64,000 nt of DNA from Methylorubrum salsuginis. Its GTDB lineage: Bacteria; Pseudomonadota; Alphaproteobacteria; Rhizobiales; Beijerinckiaceae. The stretch is from contig NZ_FOSV01000020.1 of the NCBI RefSeq assembly GCF_900114375.1, positions 1-64,000 on the forward strand, read 5' to 3'. The position numbers were made by a program, and so were the translations under genes. Each line of letters starts with the position of its first letter. Positions within the stretch are counted from its first letter, which is position 1. The notes under the pieces were generated by a model. It made no database searches. It was given only the letters and a program-made list of their open reading frames with translations, and had not been told where the DNA came from. This document shows positions 16,613-25,770 of this stretch, one piece after another.

Positions 16613-17225
16613 AAGAGAATGAGAATGTCAATCGCCCGCGCGATGAATGCGGAGGTGTTTCGGGCATCTCCGCCCGATCCGCGGGATCGGCCATGGACTT
16701 GCGGCCCGATTCGGATCGGTGAAAATCTGAGAGACGCAGTCATCCCGGCCGCTCGCCCGGACTCTCACTGAGCAGATTGCCCCGACATTCTCCACTCTGC
16801 TCAATTCGACGGCATGAGGAGCACAAGACCCCATGGCGGCTCGGGAATCTGCTTGACAGCCCTAGCCCATGAGGAAATGAATATTCCCATCGAGAACTGA
16901 AGCGGGATGCGCCCCGCCGAGGTTCGCGCGTCCGGAAATGAAGGGCCGCCGACGCCGCGGGTCGCTTCCTCGGAAGACGATCTCTCGTTCATCCTCGTTT
17001 TCGAGCAGCCTTCGGCAGTCGATGCCGAGTGGAACGGCCCCATGCGACTGAATTTCCCTCGACGTTCCGCCTGAGGGCGGCGGCCGACGCGCGCCGAATG
17101 TCCTGCCGCTCCCCGCGGCCGGGCGGCGGTCGCCCGCTCCACCCGTGCGGCCGAACCCATCGAGACGACCCGATCCGGAAGCCGCGGGCTCCCGGTCACT
17201 CCTATCCTGTTCGGGAGAACCCACG

Positions 17226-18971
17226 ATGAGTGCTGGAATCACGTCGTCCCCATCGGTCGCGCCGACGGTCCCTATCGCCCCGACGGCGGAGCCGGGGCAG
17301 CTTCACCGCAGCATCAACTGGACCGGGGCCTTCTGGGTCGCGAGCGGCGTGCCGGCGCTGGTGCTGTTCTCGGTCGGCGGCATCGCCGGCAATACCGGTA
17401 AGCTCGCCTTCCTGATCTGGACCCTGTCGATGCTGATGGGCTTCATCCAGTCCTTCACCTACGCCGAGATCGCCGGGCTGTTTCCCAACAAGTCGGGCGG
17501 CGCCTCGGTCTACGGCGCGGCGGCCTGGGTGCGCTACTCGAAGCTGATTGCGCCGCTCTCGGTCTGGTGCAACTGGTTCGCCTGGAGCCCGGTGCTGTCC
17601 CTCGGCTGCTCGATCGCGGCCTCCTACATCATCAACGCTCTGGCGCCCGCGCCGACGGCGGGTTCGCCCGCGGTGGTGCAGTGGCTGGCTGCGCAGGGCG
17701 CGAGTCTCCAGGGCACGGAGGCGGAAAAACTCGCCGCGGCGGTGGCGGCGGTCTCGCCGTCCTTACGGACCTGGACGTTGTTCTCCACGACGCTCGGACC
17801 GGTCTCGCTCTCGCTCAACGCGGCCTTCGTCATCGGCGCCGTGCTGATGCTCGCCGTCTTCGCCGTGCAGCACCGGGGCATCCTCGGCACCGCCAACGTG
17901 CAGAAGTGGATCGGCCTGCTCGTGATCGTGCCGATGTTCATCGTCGGCGTGGTGCCGCTGCTGCTGCACGGGGTGAACTGGAGCAACTTCACGCCGCTGG
18001 TGCCGCTCGCTGCCCCCGCCGCGCCCGAGCCGGGCAGCTGGAACGTCACCGGCTGGACCCTGGTGCTCGGCGGGATGTTCATCGCCGCGTGGTCGACCTA
18101 CGGCTTCGAGACCGCGATCTGCTACACCAGCGAATTCAAGGATCCGAGCCGCGACACCTTCAAGGCGATCTTCTATTCGGGCCTGCTCTGCCTCGCCCTG
18201 TTCACCCTGGTGCCCTTCACCTTTCAGAGCATGCTCGGCGTCGAGGGGATGCTGGAGCCCTCGGTGGTGGACGGCTCGGGCGTCGCGGCGGCGCTCGCCC
18301 ACATGGTCGGCGGCGGTCCGATCATCGAGAGCGTCCTCGTGATGCTGATGATCCTCGCCCTGATCCTGTGCATCATGACGGCGATGGCCGGCTCCTCGCG
18401 CACCCTCTATCAGGGCTCGATCGACGGCTGGTTGCCGCGCTACCTCTCCCGCGCCAACGAGCACGGCGCGCCCACCGCGGCGATGTGGACCGATCTCGGC
18501 GTGAACCTCCTGGTGCTGGCCATCGCCTGCGCCGATGTGACGAGCTTCTTCTTCATCCTCGCCGTGTCGAATTGCGGCTACATCATCTTCAACTTCCTCA
18601 ACCTCAACGCCGCCTGGATCCACCGCATCGACTCGGCCGAAGTGCCGCGTCCGTACCGGGCGCCGCGCATCGTGCTGGTGCTCGGCGGCGTCTTCGCCTT
18701 CGTCAACGTGGTCTTCATGGGCGCGGGCGCGAAGGTGTGGAATCCGGTCGCCCTCTGGGCCGGGCTGATCACCGCGGCGCTGATCCTGCCGGTGTTCCTG
18801 TTCCGCCACTACGTGCAGGACGGCGGCAAGTTTCCCCACGAGACCTTCGAGGATCTCCGTGTCGGCCCGGCGGGCGCGCGGAGCGCCAAGCGGGCCGGGA
18901 TGCTGCCCTACCTGACGCTGGTCGCGGGCGTCGCGGTGCTGCTGATCTCGAACTGGTTCTTCACGCTGTAG
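17226..18971 (+). CDS. APC-superfamily permease of the methylated-amine cluster
   Basis: A 581-residue amino acid/polyamine/organocation permease with about 12 membrane segments, beginning with INWTGAFWVASGVPALVLFSVG and containing the family helix GMFIAAWSTYGFETAICYTSEFKDP. The ATG follows a GGGAG ribosome site. It stands divergently from the dmm operon, and the tmm-tdm genes lie 1.6 kb downstream. No TMAO-type ABC importer is present in this window, so this permease is a candidate for uptake of trimethylamine, TMAO or dimethylamine; this is inferred from position only. It could equally carry an amino acid. Confidence 0.85.
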   Translation: MSAGITSSPSVAPTVPIAPTAEPGQLHRSINWTGAFWVASGVPALVLFSVGGIAGNTGKLAFLIWTLSMLMGFIQSFTYAEIAGLFPNKSGGASVYGAAAWVRYSKLIAPLSVWCNWFAWSPVLSLGCSIAASYIINALAPAPTAGSPAVVQWLAAQGASLQGTEAEKLAAAVAAVSPSLRTWTLFSTTLGPVSLSLNAAFVIGAVLMLAVFAVQHRGILGTANVQKWIGLLVIVPMFIVGVVPLLLHGVNWSNFTPLVPLAAPAAPEPGSWNVTGWTLVLGGMFIAAWSTYGFETAICYTSEFKDPSRDTFKAIFYSGLLCLALFTLVPFTFQSMLGVEGMLEPSVVDGSGVAAALAHMVGGGPIIESVLVMLMILALILCIMTAMAGSSRTLYQGSIDGWLPRYLSRANEHGAPTAAMWTDLGVNLLVLAIACADVTSFFFILAVSNCGYIIFNFLNLNAAWIHRIDSAEVPRPYRAPRIVLVLGGVFAFVNVVFMGAGAKVWNPVALWAGLITAALILPVFLFRHYVQDGGKFPHETFEDLRVGPAGARSAKRAGMLPYLTLVAGVAVLLISNWFFTL

Positions 18972-19007
18972 GAGTGACATAGGATCGATCACAGCGCTAA
19001 CGCGCAT

Positions 19008-19034
19008 CCCCTCTCCCCGCGTGCGGGGAGAGGG
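19008..19034. repeat. CCCTCTCCCCGC hairpin repeat after the permease gene
   Basis: Twelve-base arms CCCTCTCCCCGC and GCGGGGAGAGGG around GT, 37 bases after the permease stop and 47 before the convergent luxR-type gene ends. It has no U tract. Hairpins of this sequence type are dispersed in many proteobacterial genomes. It may separate the two convergent transcripts. Confidence 0.65.
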
Positions 19035-19080
19035 AGGAAGCGGCTGAGACCGAAGCGATCAGTTCGAGAAGCGGAAGCGT

Positions 19081-20163
19081 TCAGGCCGACGGAAAGAACG
19101 GGCTGAACTTCTTCACCAGATCGCGCTCCGAGGTCACTTCCGCCTTGCGGTAGATCCGCAGCTTGCAGTTCTTGATCGTGCCCTTGCTGATCGCCAATCC
19201 TTGCGCGATCTGCCCCGTGGCCTGCCCCTTCATGGTGAGCGTGAGGATGTCGCGCTCACGCGGGGTCAGCGCCTGGAGGATCTGCGCGGCGGCCCGATAC
19301 TCGACCGAGTCGGCGGGTGCGGCCGTCCCCAGGTCCCGCTTGGCCTCCAGCGTGAAGATGCGCCCGCCCGGTGCCAGGGGGAAATCCCGGTCGAACGGCT
19401 CGCTCTTCAGGAGGTAGTCGCGCCCTTGCAGCGTCGTCAGGCCCTCCGCGCCGTCGAGGGCGGCGATGAGCGGCAGGATCGAGCCGTCCGCGGCCACCGC
19501 CTCGCGCCAGGAGGCGTTGGAAAACACCTCGACGGCGTGCCGGTCGCGAATCAGGGTCGGGCGGGTGACGACCTCGCTGACGCCCGGGCCGCCGGTGCGC
19601 AGCTGGTTGAACAGCTGCCCGAGATGGCTGCGGTGATAGCCTTCCAGGGCCGGGAAGATCAGCTTGGCCCGCGCGATGTCGGCTTTGGAGAAGCTGCCCT
19701 TTTCGCGCTCCAAAAAGAGCCCGAAGCAGCAATGCCCGACGGTGGAGAAGAACATCCCGATCTCGTCGGCGATGTTGGCCGTCGGCGTGAAGATCTTGGT
19801 GTAGAGGATCGCCTCCGGTCCCTCCGCGGCGATCTCCGACAGGGTCACGACACCCGGCTGCCCGTTGCGTTTCCAGCGGGCCGAGAACGGATCGAGATAC
19901 TGGCCCTTCTCGTCGTAGAAGGCGACGATCTCGTCCGGCACGCTCGAGGTGTAGAGCACGTCCGGCGGCGCGACCCGCGAATAGCGGATGATCCAGCTCG
20001 AATCGTGGCGGATGCAGAGGCCCGCCAGATGCAGCAGCTTGCGGTGAAAGCTGTCCGAGCCGATCGAGGCCGCGACCTCGCCGAGCTGCGCGAACCATTC
20101 CGCGTCGGTCAGCCGGACGGGCTCGGTTCTGCGCACACCGTCGGCCAAGGCCGGCCCGGACAT
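19081..20163 (-). CDS. LuxR-family transcriptional regulator, divergent from tmm-tdm
   Basis: A 360-residue regulator with a C-terminal LuxR/FixJ-type helix-turn-helix: LTPRERDILTLTMKGQ then IAQGLAISKGTIKNCKLRIYRK, about residues 300-350. The N-terminal 230 residues lack a receiver aspartate and look like a sensor domain of unknown ligand. I chose ATG 20163. It is divergent from the gcvT-like/tmm/tdm run, with an inverted repeat in the shared gap, and is the only regulator in the cluster, so it probably controls it; a methylated amine or TMAO would be a logical signal. That is inference. Confidence 0.85.
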   Translation of the reverse strand: MSGPALADGVRRTEPVRLTDAEWFAQLGEVAASIGSDSFHRKLLHLAGLCIRHDSSWIIRYSRVAPPDVLYTSSVPDEIVAFYDEKGQYLDPFSARWKRNGQPGVVTLSEIAAEGPEAILYTKIFTPTANIADEIGMFFSTVGHCCFGLFLEREKGSFSKADIARAKLIFPALEGYHRSHLGQLFNQLRTGGPGVSEVVTRPTLIRDRHAVEVFSNASWREAVAADGSILPLIAALDGAEGLTTLQGRDYLLKSEPFDRDFPLAPGGRIFTLEAKRDLGTAAPADSVEYRAAAQILQALTPRERDILTLTMKGQATGQIAQGLAISKGTIKNCKLRIYRKAEVTSERDLVKKFSPFFPSA

Positions 20164-20339
20164 CACGGAAGGGGATGGCGGCAAGGAACGGTGCCTCCGA
20201 TTCGTATCCCGGTCGTCGCCGACCGGACGACTGATTTCGCCGCCCGGCCCGGCTTCATGCCTCGCGTTTAAGCAAGACGCATGCGGATGAGGCGCCTCTG
20301 CCGGCATCCCCATCACAATCACGCCGCGCGGCTCGACCG

Positions 20340-20361
20340 AATGGTGCCAACAGTCACCATT
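20340..20361. promoter_or_regulatory. Inverted repeat between the luxR-type gene and the tmm-tdm run
   Basis: Seven-base arms AATGGTG and CACCATT separated by eight bases, total 22 bases, in the 396-base gap between the divergent genes. Size and position suit the binding site of a dimeric LuxR-type regulator. Confidence 0.5.
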
Positions 20362-20410
20362 GCCCGATTATTCCGGCCAGGTCTAAAAATTTCCTGCCAA
20401 GAAAAACTCG

Positions 20411-20433
20411 GCGAGGGGGCGCAATCCCCTCGC
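20411..20433 (+). other. Leader hairpin upstream of the gcvT-like gene
   Basis: Eight-base arms GCGAGGGG and CCCCTCGC around GCGCAAT, about 130 bases upstream of the gcvT-like start. It lies in the likely leader RNA. No known riboswitch fold is recognised. Confidence 0.35.
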
Positions 20434-20559
20434 GAGCCTGCACCCCCGGCGGCCCTTCTCTGCGCCGGGACTCGTGCCGGCCGCCCGACGATCCGACGCC
20501 GCACCGGGCTCATCCCCGGCGCGGCCGGAACATTCTGAACGTCAGAAGGGGCAAAAGAC

Positions 20560-21690
20560 GTGAGCTACAAAGACTTTCCCCGGCAATCCGCCCTCAACGA
20601 CCGTCATCTCGCGCTGGGCTCCAAGCTCGACGCCGAGTGGAACGGGATGCCGATCCCTCAGACCTACGCCACCGATCCCTACGAGGAGACGACGATCGTC
20701 CGCTCCAAGGCCGGCCTGTTCGACGTGTCCGGCCTGCGCATGATCAATGTGAGCGGCCCCGATGCCGAGGCGATGCTCAACGCCATGCTGACGAGCGACG
20801 TGTCGAGGCTGAAGCCCGGCGAATCGGCGATCAGCAACATCGTCGACGACGAAGGCGCGCTGATCGACGACGTGCTGGTCTACCGTGACGGCCTCCACGC
20901 CTTCCGCCTCTCGCATGGCGGCGGCAGCCTGGAGGATGCGCTGCCGCGCTTCACCGAAGGGCGCGACGTGACGGTCGCCAAGGACGACGACGTCCACATC
21001 CTATCGCTCCAGGGTCCGCTGGCCCTCGACATCCTGAAACCCCACACGCCGCTCGACCTCGCCGGCCTGAAATACTTCCGCCACGCCCGCACGACGTTGT
21101 TCGGCTTCGACGTGTCGCTGGCGCGGGGCGGCTACTCGGCCGAGCGCGGCTACGAGGTCTTTTGCGCCGCCAGGGACGCGGTCGCGATCTGGGACGCGAT
21201 CATGGAAGCCGGCAGGCCGTTCGGCATCTGCGCCGCCTCCTGGACCTGCCTCGACATCGTCCGCGTCGAGGGTGCGCTCCTGTTCTTCCCCTTCGACATG
21301 CCGCTGCCCGACACCACCCCCTGGGAGGTCGGGGCCGACTGGACGGTCGATCTCGACAAACCGGACTTCCGCGGCAAGGCGGCGCTCGCGGCCAAGAGGG
21401 GCAGGGAGCGTTTCCGCCAGGTCGGCCTCGAAGTGCTCGACGACGAGGCGGTGCCGCCGGGCTCGCGCATCTTCCACGAGGGTCGCGAGGTCGGCACGCT
21501 CAACAGCTCGACCTACAGCCGCCACCTCATGAAGTCGCTCGGCCTCGCCCACCTGCCGCCCGATCTCGCGGGCCTCGGCACCGCGGTCGAGATCCGCACG
21601 GACAAGGGCACGCTCACCGCCAACGTGGTCCGCACGCCCTTCTACGACCCGATGCGCCTGCGCACCCACCCGCTCGACGAGCGCGCCTGA
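20560..21690 (+). CDS. GcvT-like aminomethyltransferase family protein
   Basis: A 376-residue tetrahydrofolate-binding protein of the GcvT/DmdA family. The N-terminal fold includes [27 protein letters not shown] and [13 protein letters not shown]; the C-terminal barrel includes [15 protein letters not shown]. It starts with GTG after AGAAGGGG. It is 28 bases upstream of tmm, and tdm itself has a C-terminal GcvT domain, so the cluster holds two such domains. A reasonable role is to move a methyl or methylene group from an amine intermediate to tetrahydrofolate; the substrate is not shown by the sequence. Confidence 0.85.
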   Translation: MSYKDFPRQSALNDRHLALGSKLDAEWNGMPIPQTYATDPYEETTIVRSKAGLFDVSGLRMINVSGPDAEAMLNAMLTSDVSRLKPGESAISNIVDDEGALIDDVLVYRDGLHAFRLSHGGGSLEDALPRFTEGRDVTVAKDDDVHILSLQGPLALDILKPHTPLDLAGLKYFRHARTTLFGFDVSLARGGYSAERGYEVFCAARDAVAIWDAIMEAGRPFGICAASWTCLDIVRVEGALLFFPFDMPLPDTTPWEVGADWTVDLDKPDFRGKAALAAKRGRERFRQVGLEVLDDEAVPPGSRIFHEGREVGTLNSSTYSRHLMKSLGLAHLPPDLAGLGTAVEIRTDKGTLTANVVRTPFYDPMRLRTHPLDERA

Positions 21691-21718
21691 TCCCGCCTGC
21701 TCAACAGGGAGAGCCATC

Positions 21719-23074
21719 ATGACGAAGCGTGTCGCGATCATCGGCGCCGGCCCGAGCGGGCTGGCGCAGCTTCGGGCCTTCGAGGCGGCCCGCCGGGCCG
21801 GCGCCGATGTGCCCGAACTCGTCTGCTACGAGAAGCAGTCGAACTGGGGCGGCCTCTGGAACTACACGTGGCGCACCGGCCTCGACGAGAACGGCGAGCC
21901 GGTCCACGGCAGCATGTACCGCTATCTCTGGTCGAACGGTCCGAAGGAGTGTCTGGAATTCGCCGACTACTCCTTCGAGGAGCATTTCGGCCGACCGATC
22001 CCGTCCTATCCCCCCCGCGCCGTGCTGCACGATTACATCGCCGGCCGGGTCGAGCGCAGCGACGTGCGCAAATACGTCCGCTTCTGCACGCCGGTGCGCT
22101 GGGTCTCGTATTCGCAGGAGACCGGCCGCTTCACCGTGACGGCCAAGGATCTGATCAAGGACGAGCACCAGACCGAGGAGTTCGATCACGTCGTCGTCGC
22201 CAACGGTCACTTTTCGGTGCCGAGCGTTCCGCATTTCGAGGGGATCGACCAGTTCCCCGGCCGCGTCATGCACGCCCACGATTTCCGTGTGGCGGACGAG
22301 TTCGTCGGCAAGCGGATGCTGCTGGTCGGATCGAGCTACTCGGCCGAGGATATCGGCACGCAGTGCATCAAGTACGGCGCCCGATCGATCATCTTCAGCT
22401 ACCGCACCAAGCCGATGGGTTTCGACTGGCCGCCCGGCTTCGAGGAGCGCCCGCTCTTGACGAAGTTCACCGGCAAGGTCGCGCATTTCAAGGACGGCTC
22501 GTCGGCCGAGGTCGATGCCGTGATCCTCTGCACCGGCTACCAGCACAGCTATCCGTTCCTGCCCGACGAACTGCGGCTCAAGACCAAGAACTGCCTCTAT
22601 CCGGCTGGCCTCTATAAGGGCATCTTCTGGCAGGACAACCCGAAGCTGATCTATATCGGGATGCAGGATCAGTATTACACGTTCAATATGTTCGACGCGC
22701 AGGCTTGGTACGCCCGCGACGTGATGATGGGCCGGCTCGATCTGCCGAGCCGCGAGGACCAGGCCGCCGATATCGCCAAGTGGTTGGCGTATCAGGACAC
22801 GCTGACCAACCCGTTCGAGGCGATCGACTTCCAGACCGAGTACGTGCGCGAACTCCTCGCCGCGACCGACTACCCGCATCTCGACGTCGACCGAGTGGCG
22901 GCCTTGTTCAAGGAATGGGAGCACCACAAGATGGAAGGCATCCTGACCTACCGCGACCGGTCCTATCCCTCGACCATCACCGGCACGCTGTCGCCGCGCC
23001 ATCACACCACGTGGATGAAGGCGCTCGACGACTCGCTTCCCGCCTTCATGGGCCTGCCCCAGGCGGCCGAGTAG
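21719..23074 (+). CDS. tmm: Trimethylamine monooxygenase
   Basis: A flavin-containing monooxygenase that oxidises trimethylamine to trimethylamine N-oxide with NADPH and O2. The FAD motif GAGPSG is at residues 9-14, the FMO signature [11 protein letters not shown] at 179-189, and the NADPH motif GSSYSAED near 204. Length 451 matches the Tmm group, as does [19 protein letters not shown]. The ATG follows an AGGGAG ribosome site. tdm begins 25 bases after its stop, so product and next enzyme are co-expressed. Tmm enzymes can also oxidise dimethylamine-like and sulfur substrates more slowly. Confidence 0.95.
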   Translation: MTKRVAIIGAGPSGLAQLRAFEAARRAGADVPELVCYEKQSNWGGLWNYTWRTGLDENGEPVHGSMYRYLWSNGPKECLEFADYSFEEHFGRPIPSYPPRAVLHDYIAGRVERSDVRKYVRFCTPVRWVSYSQETGRFTVTAKDLIKDEHQTEEFDHVVVANGHFSVPSVPHFEGIDQFPGRVMHAHDFRVADEFVGKRMLLVGSSYSAEDIGTQCIKYGARSIIFSYRTKPMGFDWPPGFEERPLLTKFTGKVAHFKDGSSAEVDAVILCTGYQHSYPFLPDELRLKTKNCLYPAGLYKGIFWQDNPKLIYIGMQDQYYTFNMFDAQAWYARDVMMGRLDLPSREDQAADIAKWLAYQDTLTNPFEAIDFQTEYVRELLAATDYPHLDVDRVAALFKEWEHHKMEGILTYRDRSYPSTITGTLSPRHHTTWMKALDDSLPAFMGLPQAAE

Positions 23075-23099
23075 GGCGCGGGCCCGAGAGAGGGATGCG

Positions 23100-25448
23100 A
23101 TGAACCAGATGTGGTTTCAGCCCGCCCCGGCTTCGGCGCGCGAGCGCGCGATCCAGGTGCCGGGCGGCGGATGCTGCGTCGTCGCGGTGACGGCGGGCGA
23201 CGTGCTGCGGATCGTCGATCCGGAGGGGCTGCAGGGCGCGCTGCTCTACGCCCGCGCCGGCACCTTCGAGCCGGCGGGCGAGGCGCCGTTCCTGGAATCC
23301 CTTCTCGCGAATGGGATCGACGGCGCGGAGGTGGCCCGCGCCACCCTCGCGGCGGGCGATGTCGCGCCCTCGGATCTCGCGGGGCTGGCGGTCCTGGCCG
23401 GAGAGACGCAAGCCGGCGCCGTCTGGGAGGGCATCGCGGCGCAGGCCTCGCTCTGCCTCGTCGCCGCCCCCGGCCGGGCGATGGCGCCCGAGGCGCAGGA
23501 CGTCCCGACGGCGCTCCGCCTGACGATCCGCTCGACGCAATCGACTGCCGGGCAGGCGCCGCCACCGCTGGCGCCGCCGCTCCAGGATATCCGGATCGAT
23601 GCCGCCACCGCCCGCGCCTTCACCGTGCGCGCCGGGCAGTTCATCCAGATCATCGATGTGGACGGGCGCCAATGCGCCGACTTCCTCGCCTTCGATGCCG
23701 CCGAGCTGGCTGAGGGCCGCGAGTTCGGCCTCGACGCCACCACGACCCACACCCTGATGGGCACCTCCTCGCCGAAGCCGGGCCTCCACGCCAAGTATTT
23801 CGACGCCCGGATGGTGCCGCTGGTCGAGGTGGTGCAGGACACGGTCGGCCGCCACGACACCTTCATGCTCGCCTGCTCGGCGAAGTATTACGAGGACATG
23901 GGCTATCCCGGCCACTCGAACTGCACCGACAACTTCAATGCGGTGCTGACCCGGCACGGCATCGCATCCCGCAAGGGCTGGCCGGCGATCAACTTCTTCT
24001 ACAACACGATCCCCGGCCCCCACGACCGGATCGACATGGACGAGCCGTGGTCGCGCCCCGGCGATTACGTGCTGCTGCGGGCGCTGACCGACCTCGTCTG
24101 CGCCACCTCGTCCTGCGCCGACGACATCGACCCGGCCAACGGCTGGGAGCCGACGGACATCCATGTGCGGGTCTACGACGCGGCCTGCGACTTTCCCCGC
24201 GGAATGAGCCATCGCACCATGCCCGATTCCGAGCCGCGCCTGACCCGCGAGACCGGCTTCCACCCCGCCACCGCCGCCCTGACGCGCAAGTTCGAGGATT
24301 ACCGCGGCTTCTGGCTGCCGAGCTGCTTCTCCGCCGCCGGGCCGATCGAGGAATACTGGGCCTGCCGCGAGCGCGCCGTGGTGCTCGACCTCTCGGCGCT
24401 GCGGAAGTTCGAGGTGACCGGCCCGGATGCCGAGGCGCTGATGCAGCGCGCCATCACCCGCGACGTGCGCAAGCTCGCCATCGGCCAGATCGTCTACGCC
24501 GCGATGTGCTACGAGCATGGCGGCATGATCGACGACGGCACGCTGTTCCGTCTGGGAGAGAACAACTTCCGCTGGGTCTGCGGCGATGCCTATTGCGGGC
24601 CCTGGCTGCGCGAGATGGCGGAGCGGCACGGCCTCAAGGTCTGGGTCCGCGAATCGACCGATCAGCTCCACAACCTCTCGATCCAGGGGCCCCGCGCCCG
24701 CCACGTCCTGCACCCGATTCTCGTCACGCCGCCGCATCAGCCGAGTATTTCGGAGTTGAAGTGGTTCCGCTTCACCGTGGGGCGGCTCGCCGGCGTGCCC
24801 GTGGTGGTCTCGCGCACGGGCTATACCGGCGAACTCGGCTACGAAGTCTGGTGCCATCCCGGGCAAGGCCCCGCCGTCTGGCGGGCGGTCATGGAGGCGG
24901 GGGCGCCGCACGGCCTCGTCCCGGCGGGGCTCGCCGCCCTCGACATGCTGCGCATCGAGGCGGGTCTCGTCTTCGCCGAGTACGAGTTCTGCGATCAGAC
25001 CGATCCGTTCGAGGCCGGCATCGGCTTTGCCGTCGCGGCGGCGAAATCGGAAGCCTATTCCGGCCAGGAGGCACTCGCCCGGCGGCGCGCGGCGCCGCAG
25101 CGCCGGCTCGTCGGACTCGACCTCATCGGCAACGAGGCGGTCGGCCATGGCGATCCGGTTTACATCGGTCGGGCCCAGGTCGGCGTCATCACCAGTGCCG
25201 CGCGCTCGCCGGTCCTGCGCAAGACCATCGCGCTCGCCCGCCTCGATCTGTCCGCCGCCAAGATCGGCACGGCGGTCGAGATCGGCAAGCTCGACGGCCA
25301 CCGCAAGCGCCTGGCGGCAAGCGTCGTGCCGTTCCCCCATTACGATCCGGAGAAGACACGCGTCCGGGCCGAGCCGGCGCTCGGCACCCCGCCGCCGCGT
25401 CCGACATCGCCGACCGAAACCGTCGAGACGGCGGGCATGCCAGCCTGA
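23100..25448 (+). CDS. tdm: Trimethylamine N-oxide demethylase (aldolase)
   Basis: Tdm splits TMAO into dimethylamine and formaldehyde; the C-terminal domain binds tetrahydrofolate to trap the formaldehyde. The 782-residue chain has a DUF1989 domain (about 165-365) and a GcvT domain (about 375-760: YWACRERAVVLDLSALRKFEVTGPD and later RTGYTGELGYEVWC). The DUF1989 part has Cys259, Cys275 and Cys339, fitting the three zinc-binding cysteines described for this enzyme. The first 160 residues are a less conserved extra domain. It follows tmm directly. Its product dimethylamine is the substrate of the dmm operon. Confidence 0.94.
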   Translation: MNQMWFQPAPASARERAIQVPGGGCCVVAVTAGDVLRIVDPEGLQGALLYARAGTFEPAGEAPFLESLLANGIDGAEVARATLAAGDVAPSDLAGLAVLAGETQAGAVWEGIAAQASLCLVAAPGRAMAPEAQDVPTALRLTIRSTQSTAGQAPPPLAPPLQDIRIDAATARAFTVRAGQFIQIIDVDGRQCADFLAFDAAELAEGREFGLDATTTHTLMGTSSPKPGLHAKYFDARMVPLVEVVQDTVGRHDTFMLACSAKYYEDMGYPGHSNCTDNFNAVLTRHGIASRKGWPAINFFYNTIPGPHDRIDMDEPWSRPGDYVLLRALTDLVCATSSCADDIDPANGWEPTDIHVRVYDAACDFPRGMSHRTMPDSEPRLTRETGFHPATAALTRKFEDYRGFWLPSCFSAAGPIEEYWACRERAVVLDLSALRKFEVTGPDAEALMQRAITRDVRKLAIGQIVYAAMCYEHGGMIDDGTLFRLGENNFRWVCGDAYCGPWLREMAERHGLKVWVRESTDQLHNLSIQGPRARHVLHPILVTPPHQPSISELKWFRFTVGRLAGVPVVVSRTGYTGELGYEVWCHPGQGPAVWRAVMEAGAPHGLVPAGLAALDMLRIEAGLVFAEYEFCDQTDPFEAGIGFAVAAAKSEAYSGQEALARRRAAPQRRLVGLDLIGNEAVGHGDPVYIGRAQVGVITSAARSPVLRKTIALARLDLSAAKIGTAVEIGKLDGHRKRLAASVVPFPHYDPEKTRVRAEPALGTPPPRPTSPTETVETAGMPA

Positions 25449-25770
25449 AAAGTCGTCTTCCGGCCGGATTGCCGGCCTGAAGAGCGGATCGAGAGTTGAA
25501 CCCTGCCGGCCTGCAACAATCGGGTCGCGCGGGGCTCTGGTCGTTTTCAATCCAATTCCGTCAAAGCCACCGAGTTGTTGTTGCAAAAGCGCTATACTCC
25601 ACAGGAAAGGCAGCAGCAGCGACAAATTTGAGGCAATTGCCCAATTTTCACACTTGAGTGGATTATCCGACTCCGCGGACAATCAGACCTGCATACGAGA
25701 TCCGAAACAGGATGTTGGCGACCGGCTCCGGTCGACATGCTGTGTTCGTGCAGTGCTGGGGTCTGCCATC
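25449..25770. other. Intergenic region between tdm and the TorF porin gene
   Basis: 322 bases without a gene. A GGCCGG / CCGGCC hairpin about 20 bases after the tdm stop may end the tmm-tdm transcript. The porin gene therefore probably has its own promoter; a TATACT element occurs near 25590 but no good -35 partner is evident. Confidence 0.4.

Noticed and set aside
20411-20433. Riboswitch upstream of the gcvT-like gene
   Set aside because: Only one simple hairpin is seen, with none of the conserved features of the glycine or folate riboswitches.
23046-25682. 878-residue open frame on the minus strand
   Set aside because: It lies entirely opposite tdm, whose domains are clear; no signature in the minus frame.
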